Shown piece by piece: positions 1-12,829 of a stretch of 64,000 nucleotides of DNA (positions within the stretch are counted from its first letter, which is position 1; the number at the start of each line of letters is the position of its first letter). The position numbers and the translations under genes were made by a program. The notes under the pieces were generated by a model. That model searched no databases, was not told the origin of the DNA, and was given only the letters and a program-made list of their open reading frames with translations. The stretch is from Diadema setosum (Eukaryota; Echinodermata; Echinoidea; Diadematoida; Diadematidae): NCBI GenBank assembly GCA_033980235.1, contig CM067067.1, positions 18,543,239-18,607,238 on the forward strand. The letters are read 5' to 3'.

Positions 1-458
1 GTTAAGAATATTTGACAGATTATAACATGACAAATACAAACCTCAACTTTAGATTGTAAAAGTGAAGGTGAATAAATACATTTCTGCGAATTTGTGAAAG
101 AGCAAATTTCCATGGTTTTCAGTTATTGAGTAATGTTTCATGAAAAAATATTGGTGATCATGTATTCATGCTTGTGAAAGTGTGTGTGCATGGGTATGTT
201 ATCCTTGCTCTTTTTTTTTCTAGTGTCAATGATAATGTATGATATGCTGATGTATTGCTAATATACATGTTTTGAACGTATGTTTGACTGATCAGATGAA
301 ATTCTGATGAATTCATTTCATTTCAAATGAGTTTGTGATGCACATTTTTAATGCAGATGGGTAATGTACCTTTAAGAATGGTGCCAGTGAAGCACCTTAC
401 ATTATACCAGCACTGCATGTGAAACACACCAAAAATACACAGACATCAATTCACATAC
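1..458. other. AT-rich non-coding sequence
   Basis: No coding frame, RNA gene or clear repeat is visible here. The sequence is rich in T runs and short TG runs. It does not continue the reverse transcriptase found on the other side of the fold-back element at 461-879, which matters for how that element arrived. Confidence 0.5.
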
Positions 459-460
459 TA

Positions 461-879
461 CATTCTAAGAAAAAAAAAAAAAGGTTCTTTTGAGCACCAT
501 TAAATGGTTCTCAGCACTGTCACAATAGCGACACCTTTTTTGGAGCCTGTGAGAACCTTTTTTAAATGGTGCCTGTCAGCACCTTTTGACATTGGTGCCC
601 ATTAGAACCTTTTCCAATGAAATGGTTCCCATGAGCACCTTTTGAAAAGAGTCAAAAAGGTGCCCATCTTTAGTCAAAAAGGTGCCCATGGGCACCTTTT
701 AAATGGTACTCACGAGCACCATTTCATCAGGAAAAAGGTTCTAATGGGCACCTTTTGCAAAAGGTGCCGACAAGCACCATTTAGAAAAGGTTCTCACGAG
801 CACCTAAAAGGGTGTCGCTATTGTGACAGTGCTGAGAACCATTTAATGGTGCTCAAAAGAACCTTTTTTTCTAAGAGTG
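461..879. mobile_element. Fold-back MITE with TA target duplication
   Basis: The two halves are near-complementary. The left arm reads GGTTCTTTTGAGCACC then CTGTCACAATAGCGACACC, and the right arm carries the reverse complement (GGTGTCGCTATTGTGACAG, then GGTGCTCAAAAGAACC). Outer ends are CATTCTAAG and, reverse-complemented from the right, CACTCTTAG, each bordered by TA (459-460 and 880-881). The interior is made of repeated GGTGCCCAT / GAGCACC modules in both orientations, so the single strand could fold over nearly its whole length. No transposase is encoded. TA flanks fit Tc1/mariner-type mobilisation, which is inference. The small open frame inside is a product of the repeat modules. Confidence 0.75.
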
Positions 880-881
880 TA

Positions 882-1734
882 GCGCCTTACCCCGAATTCC
901 GTAATGATTTAACTTATAAAGTAAAATATCATGATCTATTGTATCAAACGCCTTTGAAAAATCAAGAAAAACACCAACAGTATGAGATGCATCATCTATA
1001 GCATGAGCTATCTTATCAATGAACTTGAGTAATGCGTGAGATGTACTATGTTTTTTGCGAAATCCAAATTGAGAATCAGTAAAAAATTTTGACTGAAGAA
1101 GAAAATTAAGGGTACGTTTATACACAAGTCTTTCGAGTATCTTTGAAAAGGAAGTTAAAAGAGAAATAGGACGATAATTATTAACAAAATCTTTTCGCCC
1201 TTTTTTAAAAATGGGGACAACTCTGGCTACTTTCATTTTACAAGGAACTTTACCACTAGATAAGGATTGATTTAAGATAAAAGTAAGAGGTGAAATTATT
1301 TCATGAATCACGTTTTTTACCAAAAAATTTGTGATTCCATCATATCCCGAACTTTTTTAATTTATCAACAATCTTTATTATTTCATCTTCAACAATCGGT
1401 ACAAAAAATAAAGATGCCATATTTCTATCATCCAGAAAAGAGTGAAATTCCTGGTGCGCTGAAGGGATTTTGTCAGCCAGATTAAGGCCAATGTGTACAA
1501 AAAAATCATTAAAAACTTCAGCTATGTCTATGGGGTCATCAATACGAACATCATCCTCTTGAATATAACTAGGAGCATTATTGTCAGTATTACATTTCAA
1601 CGCCTGATTTATCACCCTCCACGTACCCTTCACATCATATTTGCATTTATCGAATTGATTCATAAAATACATCCGTTTGGCTAACCGTAATGAAGAAGTG
1701 AGGATATTACGATACCGAGTATATCGGGACTTAT
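882..1734 (-). pseudogene. Broken non-LTR retrotransposon reverse transcriptase (Jockey/CR1-like)
   Basis: Reading the minus strand from about 1734, a linker with LRLAKRMYF and WRVINQAL leads into reverse transcriptase motifs: VARVVPIFKKG, NYRPISLL, QFGFRKKHST and FLDFSKAFDTIDH. The last contains the first catalytic aspartate of motif A. The frame breaks at a T run (1353-1358 on the plus strand): upstream it ends ...KLKKFGI-stop, while the shifted frame continues SGYDGITNFLVKNV, so about one base was lost. The protein stops after GIRGKAL where the fold-back element begins, so the YxDD motif and the C-terminus are missing. The endonuclease domain is not visible upstream. In the family this enzyme copies element RNA into DNA at a nicked target; this copy must be inactive. 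Clade assignment is by motif style only. Confidence 0.85.
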
Positions 1735-2289
1735 GTACACATATGTGGAGTAGAACTCTACAAAGATTTGTAGTGACACAGCAGTATACTGTAATATACC
1801 AAAAGATGTATAGTGAATGTCACCAAAGAAAAAAAAAAACAATAAAAACATTTTTTTTTTTTCTGGAACATGGAAAGAAACTTGACCTAGCTCCTTCAGG
1901 ACACATAAAAACTGTTACTTCCTTTAACATGTTTTGGTGTCATGCAATGGGAATATGTATTAAAGTTATCATACAGAAACTAATCAAAATTAACTTTCCA
2001 ATTTCCCTCAAACTTTCACAAAGTTTTTTACTATTAAACCTCCATGCATTTGCTGAATTCATGTAAACGTTGACCAAAGTTCCCCTGTATAGGAACATCA
2101 AGGATCATGCCATGATTACATAAAATAAACTAAGTAAACTGAACTAACTATACAACTAACTGGACTAAATGGAGAAGGCTTTTCATGTACAATCAGCAAA
2201 AAAGAAAGTAAATGTTTTTTCAAATTTAGATTTCTCATAGAATATTTAGCTGAAAGCTAATGTATTATATACCATATTGAAAGTAATTT
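1735..2289. other. Non-coding stretch after the retrotransposon fragment
   Basis: Homopolymer A and T runs (about 1830-1861) and otherwise unremarkable AT-rich DNA. The 5' part of the retrotransposon could extend a little into the first bases, but I could not follow a convincing reading frame past about 1734. Confidence 0.45.
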
Positions 2290-3622
2290 AATTGGCTATC
2301 AACCTGGTAGGTCAACAAAAAGGGAACCTTTACGCATGAGTGAACACCATTGTGTTTCTCTTCCAGGGTACAAAAGTAAAAATTGCCAAACTGAACAAGT
2401 TGTCATTCATGGTATGTGCTCTTCCATAGAACAATATGAACAAACAACAGATTTCACACAAAAAGAAACATGAATTAAATTTCAAAAATAAACCTTTGAT
2501 CTCTATGATATCTTTAAAGCCCAAAAGATCAATGAAGGCTAAAAATAATGGAGGAAAATAAAGCATTTTATGTCAAATCTAAATTCACATGAAATAAGAG
2601 AAGAAGTAAAAATTAACAAAAATGGTAGAAATTTGAGCTTTTTTTCAAATTAGGAAATTGTAAGTAATGTTTGGTTCTTGAAATTGTCACATGGACTCTT
2701 AAATCACTAGATTAAAGGTAGGGGATACCTTTTACAGAACTCCTAAAATGTAGCAAAACATTAAATATGAACCTCAGTGGACTTGTTTAGGCCACTGGTT
2801 AGAAATTTGAAAGTCAACAGTTATCTACAATTTGAATAATGCACAAAACTCAACTACTCAGTAGTTCTGTGTGTCAGCCACACTTAAGCCTTTTTGTTGC
2901 AGTCTTCTGTATTTTTTATCTATAAACACAAATCTAAAAGTATAAGAGCTGATGTAATAACATATAGAGTGTGTGGCAAGAATGTATATAGAAATGTTTG
3001 TAAGTTTTGATGACCTTTATTCACAAAATGTACATGATGGACACACATGCAGTGCATGGGTCTGCAAAGGTAGCCTAGTAATGTACTGGAATTTACGGTG
3101 AGCCCCGAAAAAAATTTAATTCAAAATCTAACAGTCAATAAAAATGTACTGAATGTTACCTTCCACTTTCAATACTTTATGGGAGTTTCTAAAATGATAC
3201 TCTCTTCAACATAACACTGTGTTTATGCAACTCTTCATTTAAGGCATGCAAATGGGATTCCCTACCTTTAAAAGAAATAAATAAAGAAATTCTGCTCATT
3301 TAATCATCTTTATGCTTATTATTTCCTATGTTATTTGAAATTTGACTTGACAGAAAATTCTTATTTTTACCCTTTAGTTTCCCACTTTGTTTTTCTTAGA
3401 GATTATAAAGCAATAAAGAGAACAAAAACTTATTTTTCCTATTTCATTCATGTCTCTCATTGTGCTAAACCAGTCTTTTGTTGTCAATGTTATCGTGAAG
3501 GGCATTTGCAAATGAAAGAGAACATGTCAATTTTTGCAATTTTTAATTTTGTGCCTTGGAGGACAGAAACGATGTGCTCACTCATGCGTAAAGTTTTCTT
3601 TTTAATTCACCTATTACCTTAA
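2290..3622. repeat. Degenerate long inverted repeat, arms 2290-2640 and 3290-3622
   Basis: The reverse complement of the left arm matches the right arm over roughly 330 bases with many small differences. The best block is GCAATTTTTACTTTTGTACC (left, reverse-complemented) against GCAATTTTTAATTTTGTGCC (right), followed by CACTCATGCGTAAAG in both. Peptide-like similarity between frames of the two arms is a by-product. This looks like an old fold-back element whose centre was later split by the TTAA element at 2716-3267. Confidence 0.6.
2712..3271. mobile_element. TTAA-flanked MITE with AGGTAGGG termini
   Basis: The left end reads TTAA then AGGTAGGGGATACC (from 2716). The right end reads GGGATTCCCTACCT then TTAA (3268-3271), giving terminal inverted repeats of about 14 bases with TTAA on both sides. 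No transposase frame is present. TTAA duplication is characteristic of piggyBac-type transposases, so the class is inferred from the target site only. It lies between the arms of the older inverted repeat. Confidence 0.65.
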
Positions 3623-3974
3623 AGTCCAGTTTACCTTTGGGAGCAGTGATTTCAAAAATGTTCCAGATATCACATTTGATGCATATGTGTAGGTCTGTTG
3701 TATCATAAAACATCCTACCATATGAAATATTTGCAATAAAACCTAAAATATAAGGAGATATCAGGGTTTTTCTCAATAAACCGTAACTGTATACGGTTTA
3801 GTCTGGAAACATTTTTATTATAACTATTGTTCACATTTTGTGTATTTAACAACACTTAACATCGATTATACGGATTCAAATTTCGACAGTGGTTGTTTCT
3901 ATCCCTAACTCACATTTTAGAACTATTTTAAAGCACTAATGCTTTCATCTGCAAATGGTAAATTATGCCTTTAA
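3619..3974 (-). mobile_element. TTAA element family A, copy 1 (reverse orientation)
   Basis: About 350 bases flanked by TTAA (3619-3622 and 3971-3974). Two further copies occur in the opposite orientation, at about 19200-19560 and, split by an insertion, at 42269-44043. Shared blocks include GATTTGCAG/CATTTGCAG near one end, AACAATAGTTATAATAAAA, and CTGCTCCCAAAGGTAAAC near the other. A short frame with a conserved-looking peptide (FIA.ISY.R) recurs in copies but is broken in copy 2 and is not evidence of a gene. This intact copy serves as the empty-site reference for the insertion in copy 3. Confidence 0.7.
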
Positions 3975-5689
3975 TAGCCAATTAAATAACCTTTAACATG
4001 GTATATAATACATTGATTTTCATAAAGATCATCTATGAAAAATATGACCTCGACAAAGTGTTTACTTTCTTTTTTTTTGCTGAGTGTAGAATAACAAAGA
4101 AATACCAAGAGACCTGTCATCACAATGTCAGTGGACCATTGGATCACATAAATTGCTTTGCAAAAATTGGACAGATTGATCTTTACCACAGCTGATGATG
4201 ACAATTGTTGATCATAAAAATATGGTGCAGTTAGTCCTGCGCAAAATACCATGAAAAACCGTTATTTCAGTGGTTATGTTCAATTGCTTAGGTCTGCGAT
4301 ACTGCAGAGGAAAATGAAGGATATGTTTTTTGGCATTATTGCTGAGAAATTGCTATTGCTGTGCAAAATAACAACAACAACAAACATTAACGCACGTTGA
4401 CACTCAACAGTGTTTGCAAGGTTAAACAGCACATGATTTCTGTAGTGTGCATGCTGGAATTTAAAGTCATGGCTATCTTCATGACGTGAATGGTTGAAAA
4501 AAGTACTTTTTTTTTTCACAGAGGGCCATGCATACGTGCATCTTTAAAGACTGATGTCAAAAGATCACCCCTTTACCTAATTCAATACATCGGCAATGAT
4601 TATGTTGCCCTGCCCTTGTTTAGCCAACCTCCAATAAGAGTAGCACTCCGTGGACTTTTCTCCCCACACTGCATGGTAGGAGGAGTTAAGGCTTTGTGTT
4701 GTCATGACAATATTTCTTGTGTATTCACTCCCCCCCCCCCCCCCATCTTACTCTTGATACTGCTAGCTGTTTAAATATCGCCAGAGTCGGACTATATTAA
4801 ATCAGCTGAAAACTAGTTCTTTTGTTGTTGTTTTTTCCTTCCTTGTTTTTTTGTTATTATGTCCAAATACACCAGCTAGAGTATATCAGTTAACAATATT
4901 CTTAGTAATTAAATGAAAATATTACACTCCATTGGTTGCAGCTGATTCATAGAATACTGAAAGATTGATTGCAGTTATGAGAGAATATAACACTGAATAT
5001 GCTTTAAAGGCATCAGTCACTAGAGGAATACTTTCATTCTCACATATGATGTTAACTATTTATGCAGTAGCCTTATTGAAAAGAAAATACAATGTGTTAT
5101 ACAGTACAAACATTGTATCAACAGAGTGTAAGTAGAGTGTCCATTCAAAGAAATAAATATTTTCTAAGATACTGATATAGAAATTTGCTGTCTGAAGAAA
5201 AAAAAAAATCTGTGTTCTCTTGATGACCTGCCATGTAATACCTGTCTAAATTATGGTTGATGTAGAACCTGTAGCATCTTTGGTTTCCATGTAAGTTGAA
5301 CTCCTCGAAATTGGAGTTGGCACATGCCCCGTTACCCCACCAATCGCAAGTATTATGTGGCCAGTTAGGAATGGGATACGGTTAAGAGCGTCATCTGATC
5401 CACTGGCTAAATGATTCAATTTTACCCCCGGGTTTTCGACGCTCTCTCTGTGTACGTCATGGCAACTGAACAACCCTATATCCACTGCAGTGGTTACCCA
5501 GTTGAACTGATTTGTTGATTTTTTGTTGTTGCTGCTGCCCGCTGTCAAGCACAGATTGCACGTAGCCATGGGGAAACTATAATGGAGTAATGAAGGCTCA
5601 GAGCAAATCTTCCATTTTGCAAGACATGGTGAAAAAAAAGTAAACTTAGATGGTACAGGATTCATGCCTTCTTCACACCTCCTCTGTTA
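3975..5689. other. Unique non-coding stretch
   Basis: Contains a poly-C tract at about 4730-4743 and T-rich runs. The minus strand of 5246-5665 is open for 139 codons with a start, and its base composition is a little richer in GC than the surroundings, but it matches nothing I recognise and has no splice or repeat support. An open frame of this size is expected by chance in this much DNA. Confidence 0.4.
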
Positions 5690-6252
5690 TTAAAGGGAAG
5701 ATAAACCCCAAGAACAATGTGGATTGAGTGAAAGCAGCAACATTATTACAACACATCAGTGAAAGTTTGAAGAAAATCGGACAATTGATGCAAAAGTTAT
5801 GAATTTTTAAAGTTTTGATGTTGGAACCGCTGGATGAGGAGACTACTGGAGGTTATGACGTATGAGTGGACAACAATACCAAGGAAATATAAAGAAAATA
5901 CTACAAAAATCAATTTTTCATGAAAATTACAAATTCCATCAACTTGATATCGACATATGTTAAGGGTAGCAATTATTCCCCCTGCTTTCTGAAAGCGGTT
6001 GGTCCACTGCTCTTTCATAATTCTAGAAAAGTGAATTTTTGTTGAATTTCCTTTATATTTTCTTTGTATTGTTGTCCACTCATACGTCATATCCTCTAGT
6101 AGTCTCCCCATCCAGCGGTTCCAACACCAAAACTTTAAAAATTCATAATTTTTGCATCGATTGTCCGATTTTCCTCAAACTTTCATTGATGTGTTCTACT
6201 GTTGCTGCTTTCACTCAATCCACATTGTTCTTGGGGTTTATCTTCCCTTTAA
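5690..6252. mobile_element. Fold-back TTAA element
   Basis: Left end TTAA (5690-5693) then AGGGAAGATAAACCCC; right end GGGGTTTATCTTCCCT then TTAA (6249-6252), a perfect 16-base terminal inverted repeat. The arms (about 5694-5910 and 6040-6248) stay complementary over roughly 210 bases, including AACCGCTGGATGAGGAGAC and its near-complement. Subterminal blocks (CATCAGTGAAAGTTTGA, GTTGGAACCGCTGGATGAGG) are shared with the element at 22103-22569, so the two are diverged members of one superfamily. No transposase. Confidence 0.85.
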
Positions 6253-8608
6253 AGAGAAAGTTTTAGTTATCTCAAAACTTATCTAAAATATTATTACAAA
6301 TTTTAGCTGACATCAAATGAGTGCTATCCATAGCCACTGCAAACTCAATTCACAAGTTTATTCTTTTAATAAAGATGCAATAAATGGAGATTAATATACT
6401 ATCCTGCAAAGACAGGACTACTCTTTGTGACTTCCTAATGTTAGTAACTTTTGAACAGAGCAAATATGTATTGCTAGGTTATCATTGTGACGCACAATTG
6501 TCTTTATCAAAGAGCTAGTTATGTCTGGTATTTGCTGTAATCTAATCACAGACAATTGTGAAAGGCATCCAAATAAAGTTGAAACTACTGCTGCCTGAGA
6601 AAGCTATCATACAATGCTAAAAGATTGCATAATGGAATGAAATGTGTGTTATAATTTTATATAGGTGGTCTGGAATGTAGTATGATTGAAAACAAGAAAT
6701 AAAAAATGTGGAAGAGCTAGGAAAATACAGTGATGGGTGATGTTGTTGTTGTTGGTTTTTTTTTTTAGATATACAAAATTTGCTTCGTGACTGATTGACG
6801 GGAATCATTGACCTGTACTTCCCACATGGTGTTTTGTACTGCTTGTGTTGTGGGATTATTCCCCTCAACCCCAAGCACATCCCATGGGTGGTGAGGGGGT
6901 GGACAGATGGAATGTTTGGGGGCAAATTTCCTAGTTTCTTGTGCAATCAAACAGAAAAATGAAAGATCAGACAGTGAGCACCATCTTTGAAATGCCTTGC
7001 AGATAAATCACACTTGCATGTTTAAAGTTATAACTTAAACTTCAGCAGTTACTAAATCCCCAGTAGGAACTGATGTAAATACACACTCAAGCATTGCACT
7101 GACTTCATGTTGCCATGGCAACAGCCTGGGTTTGAGATCGTGAGATGTTCATGCCTCGAATGGATTGATATATGAGTAGGCAGCCTTTGAAGATTTCAGT
7201 TCATTGTACTAGAGTTTCTTTACCTTTCCGAGAAAGCGTTTCACAAAGCCAACAGTCCGACTGCTTTGAGTGAGCCTGTCTTTGTATAAACCATGACTGA
7301 AAGTGAAGTCTGATGCGGTTGAAAGCCTAATTTTAGCCCAAACACATCCTCAAAATCTCCCTCCACGTTTGAATGTAATCTAGAGGGAGCAAGGTACGAG
7401 ACAACCCCGTAGCTACTTTTAGAAAGGTGTGGGTGAACCTCCGTCTGAAGGGAAATCATTGTTTGCATGGAGGACATTACTGTTTTTCTCCTTCCTTTTT
7501 TTTTTCTTAGTATGGAATGCAGTGGTTTAATTCTAGACTTACTTGTAGGCAAGACTAATTCTTAAAGGCAGTTGCTCTCCTTAAAATATTGTTCAAGAGT
7601 GCAGATAATCTAAGTATATCTGGTATACAGATCATTTCAATTTTTTGCATTGAGTAATGGGCAGTGCAAATCTTTGTGACATTAATTTCATCTAGTATGA
7701 TATCTAGAGCCATTTACCAGTGGCCTTGACAAAGAAAAAAAAAACATACTTATTATCTTTTTTTCTATACTAAATTACATAATTATAGTTGATGATATAT
7801 ATTTTAGTATCATGATTTGCATGTTGCATATGTATAATAAGCTTTTACCTGGGGTTGAAATGAACCTTTTTGTTGTTATTGTTACAGCATCCTCCAAAAT
7901 GTTTGCAAGTAGTTGTTTTCATGCTGTTTTGCTGTGAATAGCCACCTTCTTTAAATTGGTAAGGCTTAAAGTATTTCTATTCAACCCACTTTACTTCTTT
8001 TCCTTTGGGTGAGGAAAAATTCTTTGAAATGTCACTCGGGGAAAAGTTTGCAGATGTTGAAAAAAGAAGGCTATTCAAAGTTATTTACAGAAGCAATAGA
8101 AGAATGGACTTTTAAAAATTGTCTCAAGGCTTAACTTGTGTTCAATTTATTCATTTTTTTTTTCAAAATTGATTTGTCAATGTTTGTTTGTGTAGCATTT
8201 CAGAGATATTAATATGAGGAGCAGTGGCTCAAATTTTGTCATATCAATGTGCTCAAATTTGTAGATAAACATCACAAAAGGAAACATTAAAAACTTGTAA
8301 TCATAATGTTTTATTTCAGAAATGTCTGTGACAGACTGAAATGACCAAAGTTGAATAAACTCCAACAGTTGAAAGGGATATGGTTTGAATGTTACAATAT
8401 GGAACATAATCTCCCTGAAGTAGATATGAATATGAGACATGAATAGGAGAAGCTGGTGCTAAATTGCAGTTGTGTCAATGACACACTCTGATGGCATTGT
8501 ATGTCACTGGCAATTAAGTATCAAAGGATGTTGAACGTTTGTCAATCCATTGTTGACATGTTGTCATTTGCTTCCATTTTTCCAACTTTTCTTGTGGATA
8601 TCTAACAG
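6253..8608. other. Unique non-coding stretch
   Basis: No transposon or exon that I can support. A minus-strand open frame at 7241-7552 (103 codons) has an ordinary amino-acid composition but no recognisable domain. Several A/T homopolymers are present (about 7495-7508, 7733-7743, 8153-8163). Confidence 0.4.
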
Positions 8609-8692
8609 AAAGGGTGCCAAGCTGTTCATGCACCATCTTGTAGAGTTTCATTACGCTGTGAAGATATCCTGATTTTCTTTTCTTTTGTCAAG

Positions 8693-8776
8693 GCAGAATC
8701 TATCCACATTGAGGAATTTAATGACCCTCTCAGGACCCAGATTAATGTCCCTGGCAGGTTCAGTTTTCAGGGGCAA
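8693..8776 (+). CDS. Possible internal exon, phase 0/0, unknown gene
   Basis: A pyrimidine-rich tract (ttttcttttcttttgtcaag) ends in AG just before 8693, and a near-consensus donor GTAAGT starts at 8777, bounding 84 bases or 28 codons. The frame reads AESIHIEEFNDPLRTQ then INVPGRFSFQGQ. I recognise no domain. Caution: the same frame is open from about 8609 to 8914 through both proposed splice sites, so this could be a chance open stretch or part of a longer exon. If real, it could belong to the same plus-strand gene as the candidates near 29.4 and 53.3 kb, since all are phase 0/0. Confidence 0.3.
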
Positions 8777-8914
8777 GTAAGTGACAGTGGCTGTTCTCTC
8801 ATTATCCAGGAACCTTCAGCTCACTGGCTGAAAGTCTTTGCTGAAGATTTTTACATTTCCTGCTGTTTCCAAGTCAGAAGTCAAAAGCTGTGTTTGTTCT
8901 CAGATCTGTGGTGA

Positions 8915-11900
8915 ATCACCAAGAGATCCAAGGACTGATTTGTTTCATCTGTCAGTAAAAACATCCTGATGCTTATCGTCCGAGACTCACAGGGCTACGC
9001 TTGTTTGCCCAGACTTGGGGGAAAGGTTTGCCGATGATGAGGAGATAGAGATAGTGATGATGAGTACGAGGAGTTTCACACCTACAAAATAAATGTCGTT
9101 TGTGAACATGGTTTGGAAAACTCTTCTCACTAAAACATGATTTGAGGTATGGAGTGTTCAGCTGCTGAAATAAGTATCCTCAGTTGACAGCCTGCCACAA
9201 ACTACTTTTCATTTGAAAGCTGTATTACAAACATAATTTGAAAGCTGTATTACAAACATCATTTTGGCAGTGAAATGCACAAGTCTTGATGTTCTCACAT
9301 GCAAGAGTCAGAGTATACAAGCACTATAGAGGAGAAGTGTTTACAAAGTAAACCCAAGCTCCTCTCTGTCAGTTATATTTTAGAGACCAAACTAATGAAA
9401 CAAAAAACAAAAACAAAACATGAACATTAAAGGAGCAAAACTCAAATGAGAAATACCTCTGGACCACAGTCAGCTATCTTAGACGTGATATTTCAGAAAG
9501 TTGATTCTGGTTTGCATTCAGACATACTGGAAATAATTGCTTGTAGAGCATGAAGAGCCTTTCTTGACATATTCACAAATAAGTTATTTGCTAATCTGAA
9601 AGTTATCCTCATTACTGTGTATGACTTTTCAATGAGCTTGTGCAGCAGCCACCTCATCAGTCCCATGTGAGTGATTCGGTGCAGTTGCAAGAAAAAGAAA
9701 GGGAGTAGATGACCCTATGGCATCATGCAAAACCCCACGCAAAAATCTGCGGGTGGATTCGGGCGACGACAGCCGAAATGATTACCAATAACAGTTGGTG
9801 TTGTGTGAGCTATCATAGCTGTCGTTAAAGTCACATTGCCCCATGGTCATGTGATGAGCTTCAGATAAGGTGTGATGGATCTATCAAGAATTCATTTTGT
9901 GATGCATCTTGGGGATGGCAGGCCCCTGTTTGACCGGGTGGATGAACCCGAAGAATGTATGGAATATTGAATCTTTCAAGATGAAATTTGAATCCATCTC
10001 TTATTCAACTTCTCAAGTGATGTACACAGACCCATCATTACCTGTGATGAATGCACATACCCTTTCAAGTATGCTAGCATCATCGACTGCTCAGCTGTAG
10101 AGACACATTCCATTAAGTTCCCATGAAGTTTTCATGATGAAGATGTTGAACTTTCGACAAAACTTTTAAAGTTCAACCAGACTTTATCAAAAACATAATT
10201 TACATACGTATATGCTTGATGCTTGTCATTTCCTATCAACATTAAATGAAAGGTTTTCCATGAAGTTCCATCGTTTTAATTGTAGAATATCATATACAAA
10301 GTGGCTCTCATATACCATGTGATAAAGGTGTCTCTGTAAATCAGTTGAATGACTATTGAATTCATTGTTGCCCATGTCTTCATCTCAAGGCTAGAATTTC
10401 ATATCCGAACTCCAGTAGATATGAAGAAATATGGCTCTTGTAACGAAAGCTTGAACAAAAATTATCATGAATGTTTTCCTTGCTGGCTTGCATTAGTGAT
10501 AAATATGTGAATATATTAATGAAATAAAGATGGCAGGTTTGAAAATTTCATGACAAATATAGCATTTCTTCATCATTGATAAAGTTTCAGAATTTATGTT
10601 TACATATGAAGGGGAAATTTAACAAGTAGTAAGTTTCAAATTAGAAATTTTGAATAAGAGAGTAGAAGTAATATAAGTTAAGAACAAGTCAAGATGATAA
10701 ATCAAACCCTGGTAGTTTAGGTCTCTGCCGCTCTGGGACTTAAGAAAAAATGGTTGTATAATTACATCAGAAAGTAATCACATATTAAACAAGGGAAAGA
10801 AACAAGATAGTAGCGAATTCAAGCATTGATTTTCTCTATTTTAGCCCTAAATGATTATCCTGTGAGGCTCTAAGTACCCAAGGGGTCAGTCCATCCATGA
10901 TGACAAACGATTTAAAAATATTTATTAATATTATTTCAAGAAAATGCTTCCTTTTTCTTTTTGGAATTCTTTGGTAATTTCGTGTAATTATTAACATCCT
11001 TCTTATAGAAACAAGGCATGGCAGGGATGAAGGGAAGCACAAAGTCATTTGCAGATGTCAATGAACTGTAATATCCTGATCCAAAGAGTAGTGAGTAGGA
11101 GAAAAAGAAAAAATATAAGATAGATACAATGAGTGACAGTGACAGAAATATATGTTATTTGGAGATATCATCAACTGCACTGGACTAATATACCCCAACC
11201 CTATGAGTAATTGCACTGTGATTGGAGCAGGGTCATTTCAGGACAGACAAAAAAAGGAGGTAGAACTGCCCACTTGGACCCAAGCCCACTCTGTGTTTTT
11301 ATTCCTGGTGTTCCCTGAAGGCTCAAGATATTCATTGTCCTAATGGAGGATATTATACATGCCCTCAGATGATTTAGTATTCTTATGGATGATTGAGACA
11401 TCAGAAGATGACTTAACGATGGATATTGAATTCCAGAAAATGTTTATATTTAGTACGTTTAATCTTCAACTGCAGCTTTTAAAAGGGCAAGACAGAGAAA
11501 TAATATGAGTATTTATGCAATGTTCAGAAGAGGAGGATTTATGGGTAGCTTTCCTATAAATATAGTCCTTTGCATTAGGATCCGTCATACTTGGATATGA
11601 TATCGGATTTTTAATAGAAAGGTCAAATTTGTATCAGTGGCATGGAAACCAGATTTTCTTCATAACAATTACTGGTATTTAGTTTTAAAAGACCAACAAA
11701 TTAATGTCTAAGTAGCCTAGATCCAACAAGCAGTGACATCTGTTTTTCATGACTGTCTGGTGATTATGCACGATTTTGCCAAGCTTGTCATCTTGTGTAT
11801 TGAATGTGCATCTTCCTGCGAGATTAAGCTAAAAGTTTGTCATGGCTAATGTTCGGCCATGTAGGAAATGATTCTCATCCTTACTAATCCTTTCCAAGCT

Positions 11901-12828
11901 GTTTGATAATTGATGGATTCATTTTTTTCTTTCAGTAAATCATTTCTAACCTTTTTTCTTTTTGACTCTCTGGGACCCCTGTTTTTGCCAAATCATTGGC
12001 TTTTAACGACTCTCTATAGATGTAATTCATGTCTAACCTCCTTCACCACATTCGAGACTGATTACTAAAGTTTGGGCCGTTTCATCCGCATTGGATTTTC
12101 ATTCACTTTTACTCATTTGTGGGATGTGAGACCATTTGCCATGGAATGAGTGACATAGGGTCAACAGAGTTTATTTTCAGTAATTGATCATCAAAACTTG
12201 TGACCTCATTGATAGCACTGTTGTTCTCTTTCATTACATTTAGGAAAATAGCACAGATTAAAAGTGCGATGTGCATTTACTGTGATTCTCAATTCTCTTT
12301 CCTTTCCCAAATCTCATATTTACGATAAAGTTAACAGCTAAGTGATTTTACTGTGTGTTGCTTTTATTTGTTCCACTAATTCCTGTGCATCTAGTGTACT
12401 AAACTAAAGAATAATATTGTATCAGTATGCTTTCTCCATTTAAAAAAAAAATAATACCCATATACCACTCTCCCAAATGTCAGCATTTGATATCCAAAGT
12501 CCTGATTGTTATCAATGTGTCTTCTTTGTTTCCCGTTCTTAGTAGCAGGAGCTATCGGGAATCATGTGTTGTGATACATTTTTTGAAGTATTAATGGACT
12601 CATGTACTATACATGCACTGGCTTCAGACTAGGGTTAGATTTCAAGGATCATAGTTTGCACCTTAACTATGTCTGTACCCTGGCAGCTCAGATTGTAACA
12701 AATGAAATTGTAAGTGCCTTTTCAATGTGTGCTTTGATTACCATTGTAACTATGTATAACAATAATGTTTTGTAAAAACACTTTATTTTTTTATACCTTT
12801 ATTTCGTGTCTATTCAATGACTTTTTTT
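8915..12828. other. Unique non-coding stretch with a 26-base tandem duplication
   Basis: ATTTGAAAGCTGTATTACAA occurs twice in direct repeat at about 9210-9262. Otherwise no gene, element boundary or RNA could be supported. Short open frames at 9909-10100 and 11152-11343 have no splice or domain support. Confidence 0.45.
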
Positions 12829-12829
12829 T

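Noticed and set aside
3582..3776. Small protein conserved between 3.6, 19.5 and 43.9 kb
   Set aside because: The similarity follows copies of the family A element; frames are disrupted and two of the starts are chance. No selection on the protein is evident.
5246..5665. 139-codon minus-strand frame as a gene
   Set aside because: No domain, splice or promoter support. In 64 kb of two-strand AT-rich DNA a frame of this size is expected by chance.
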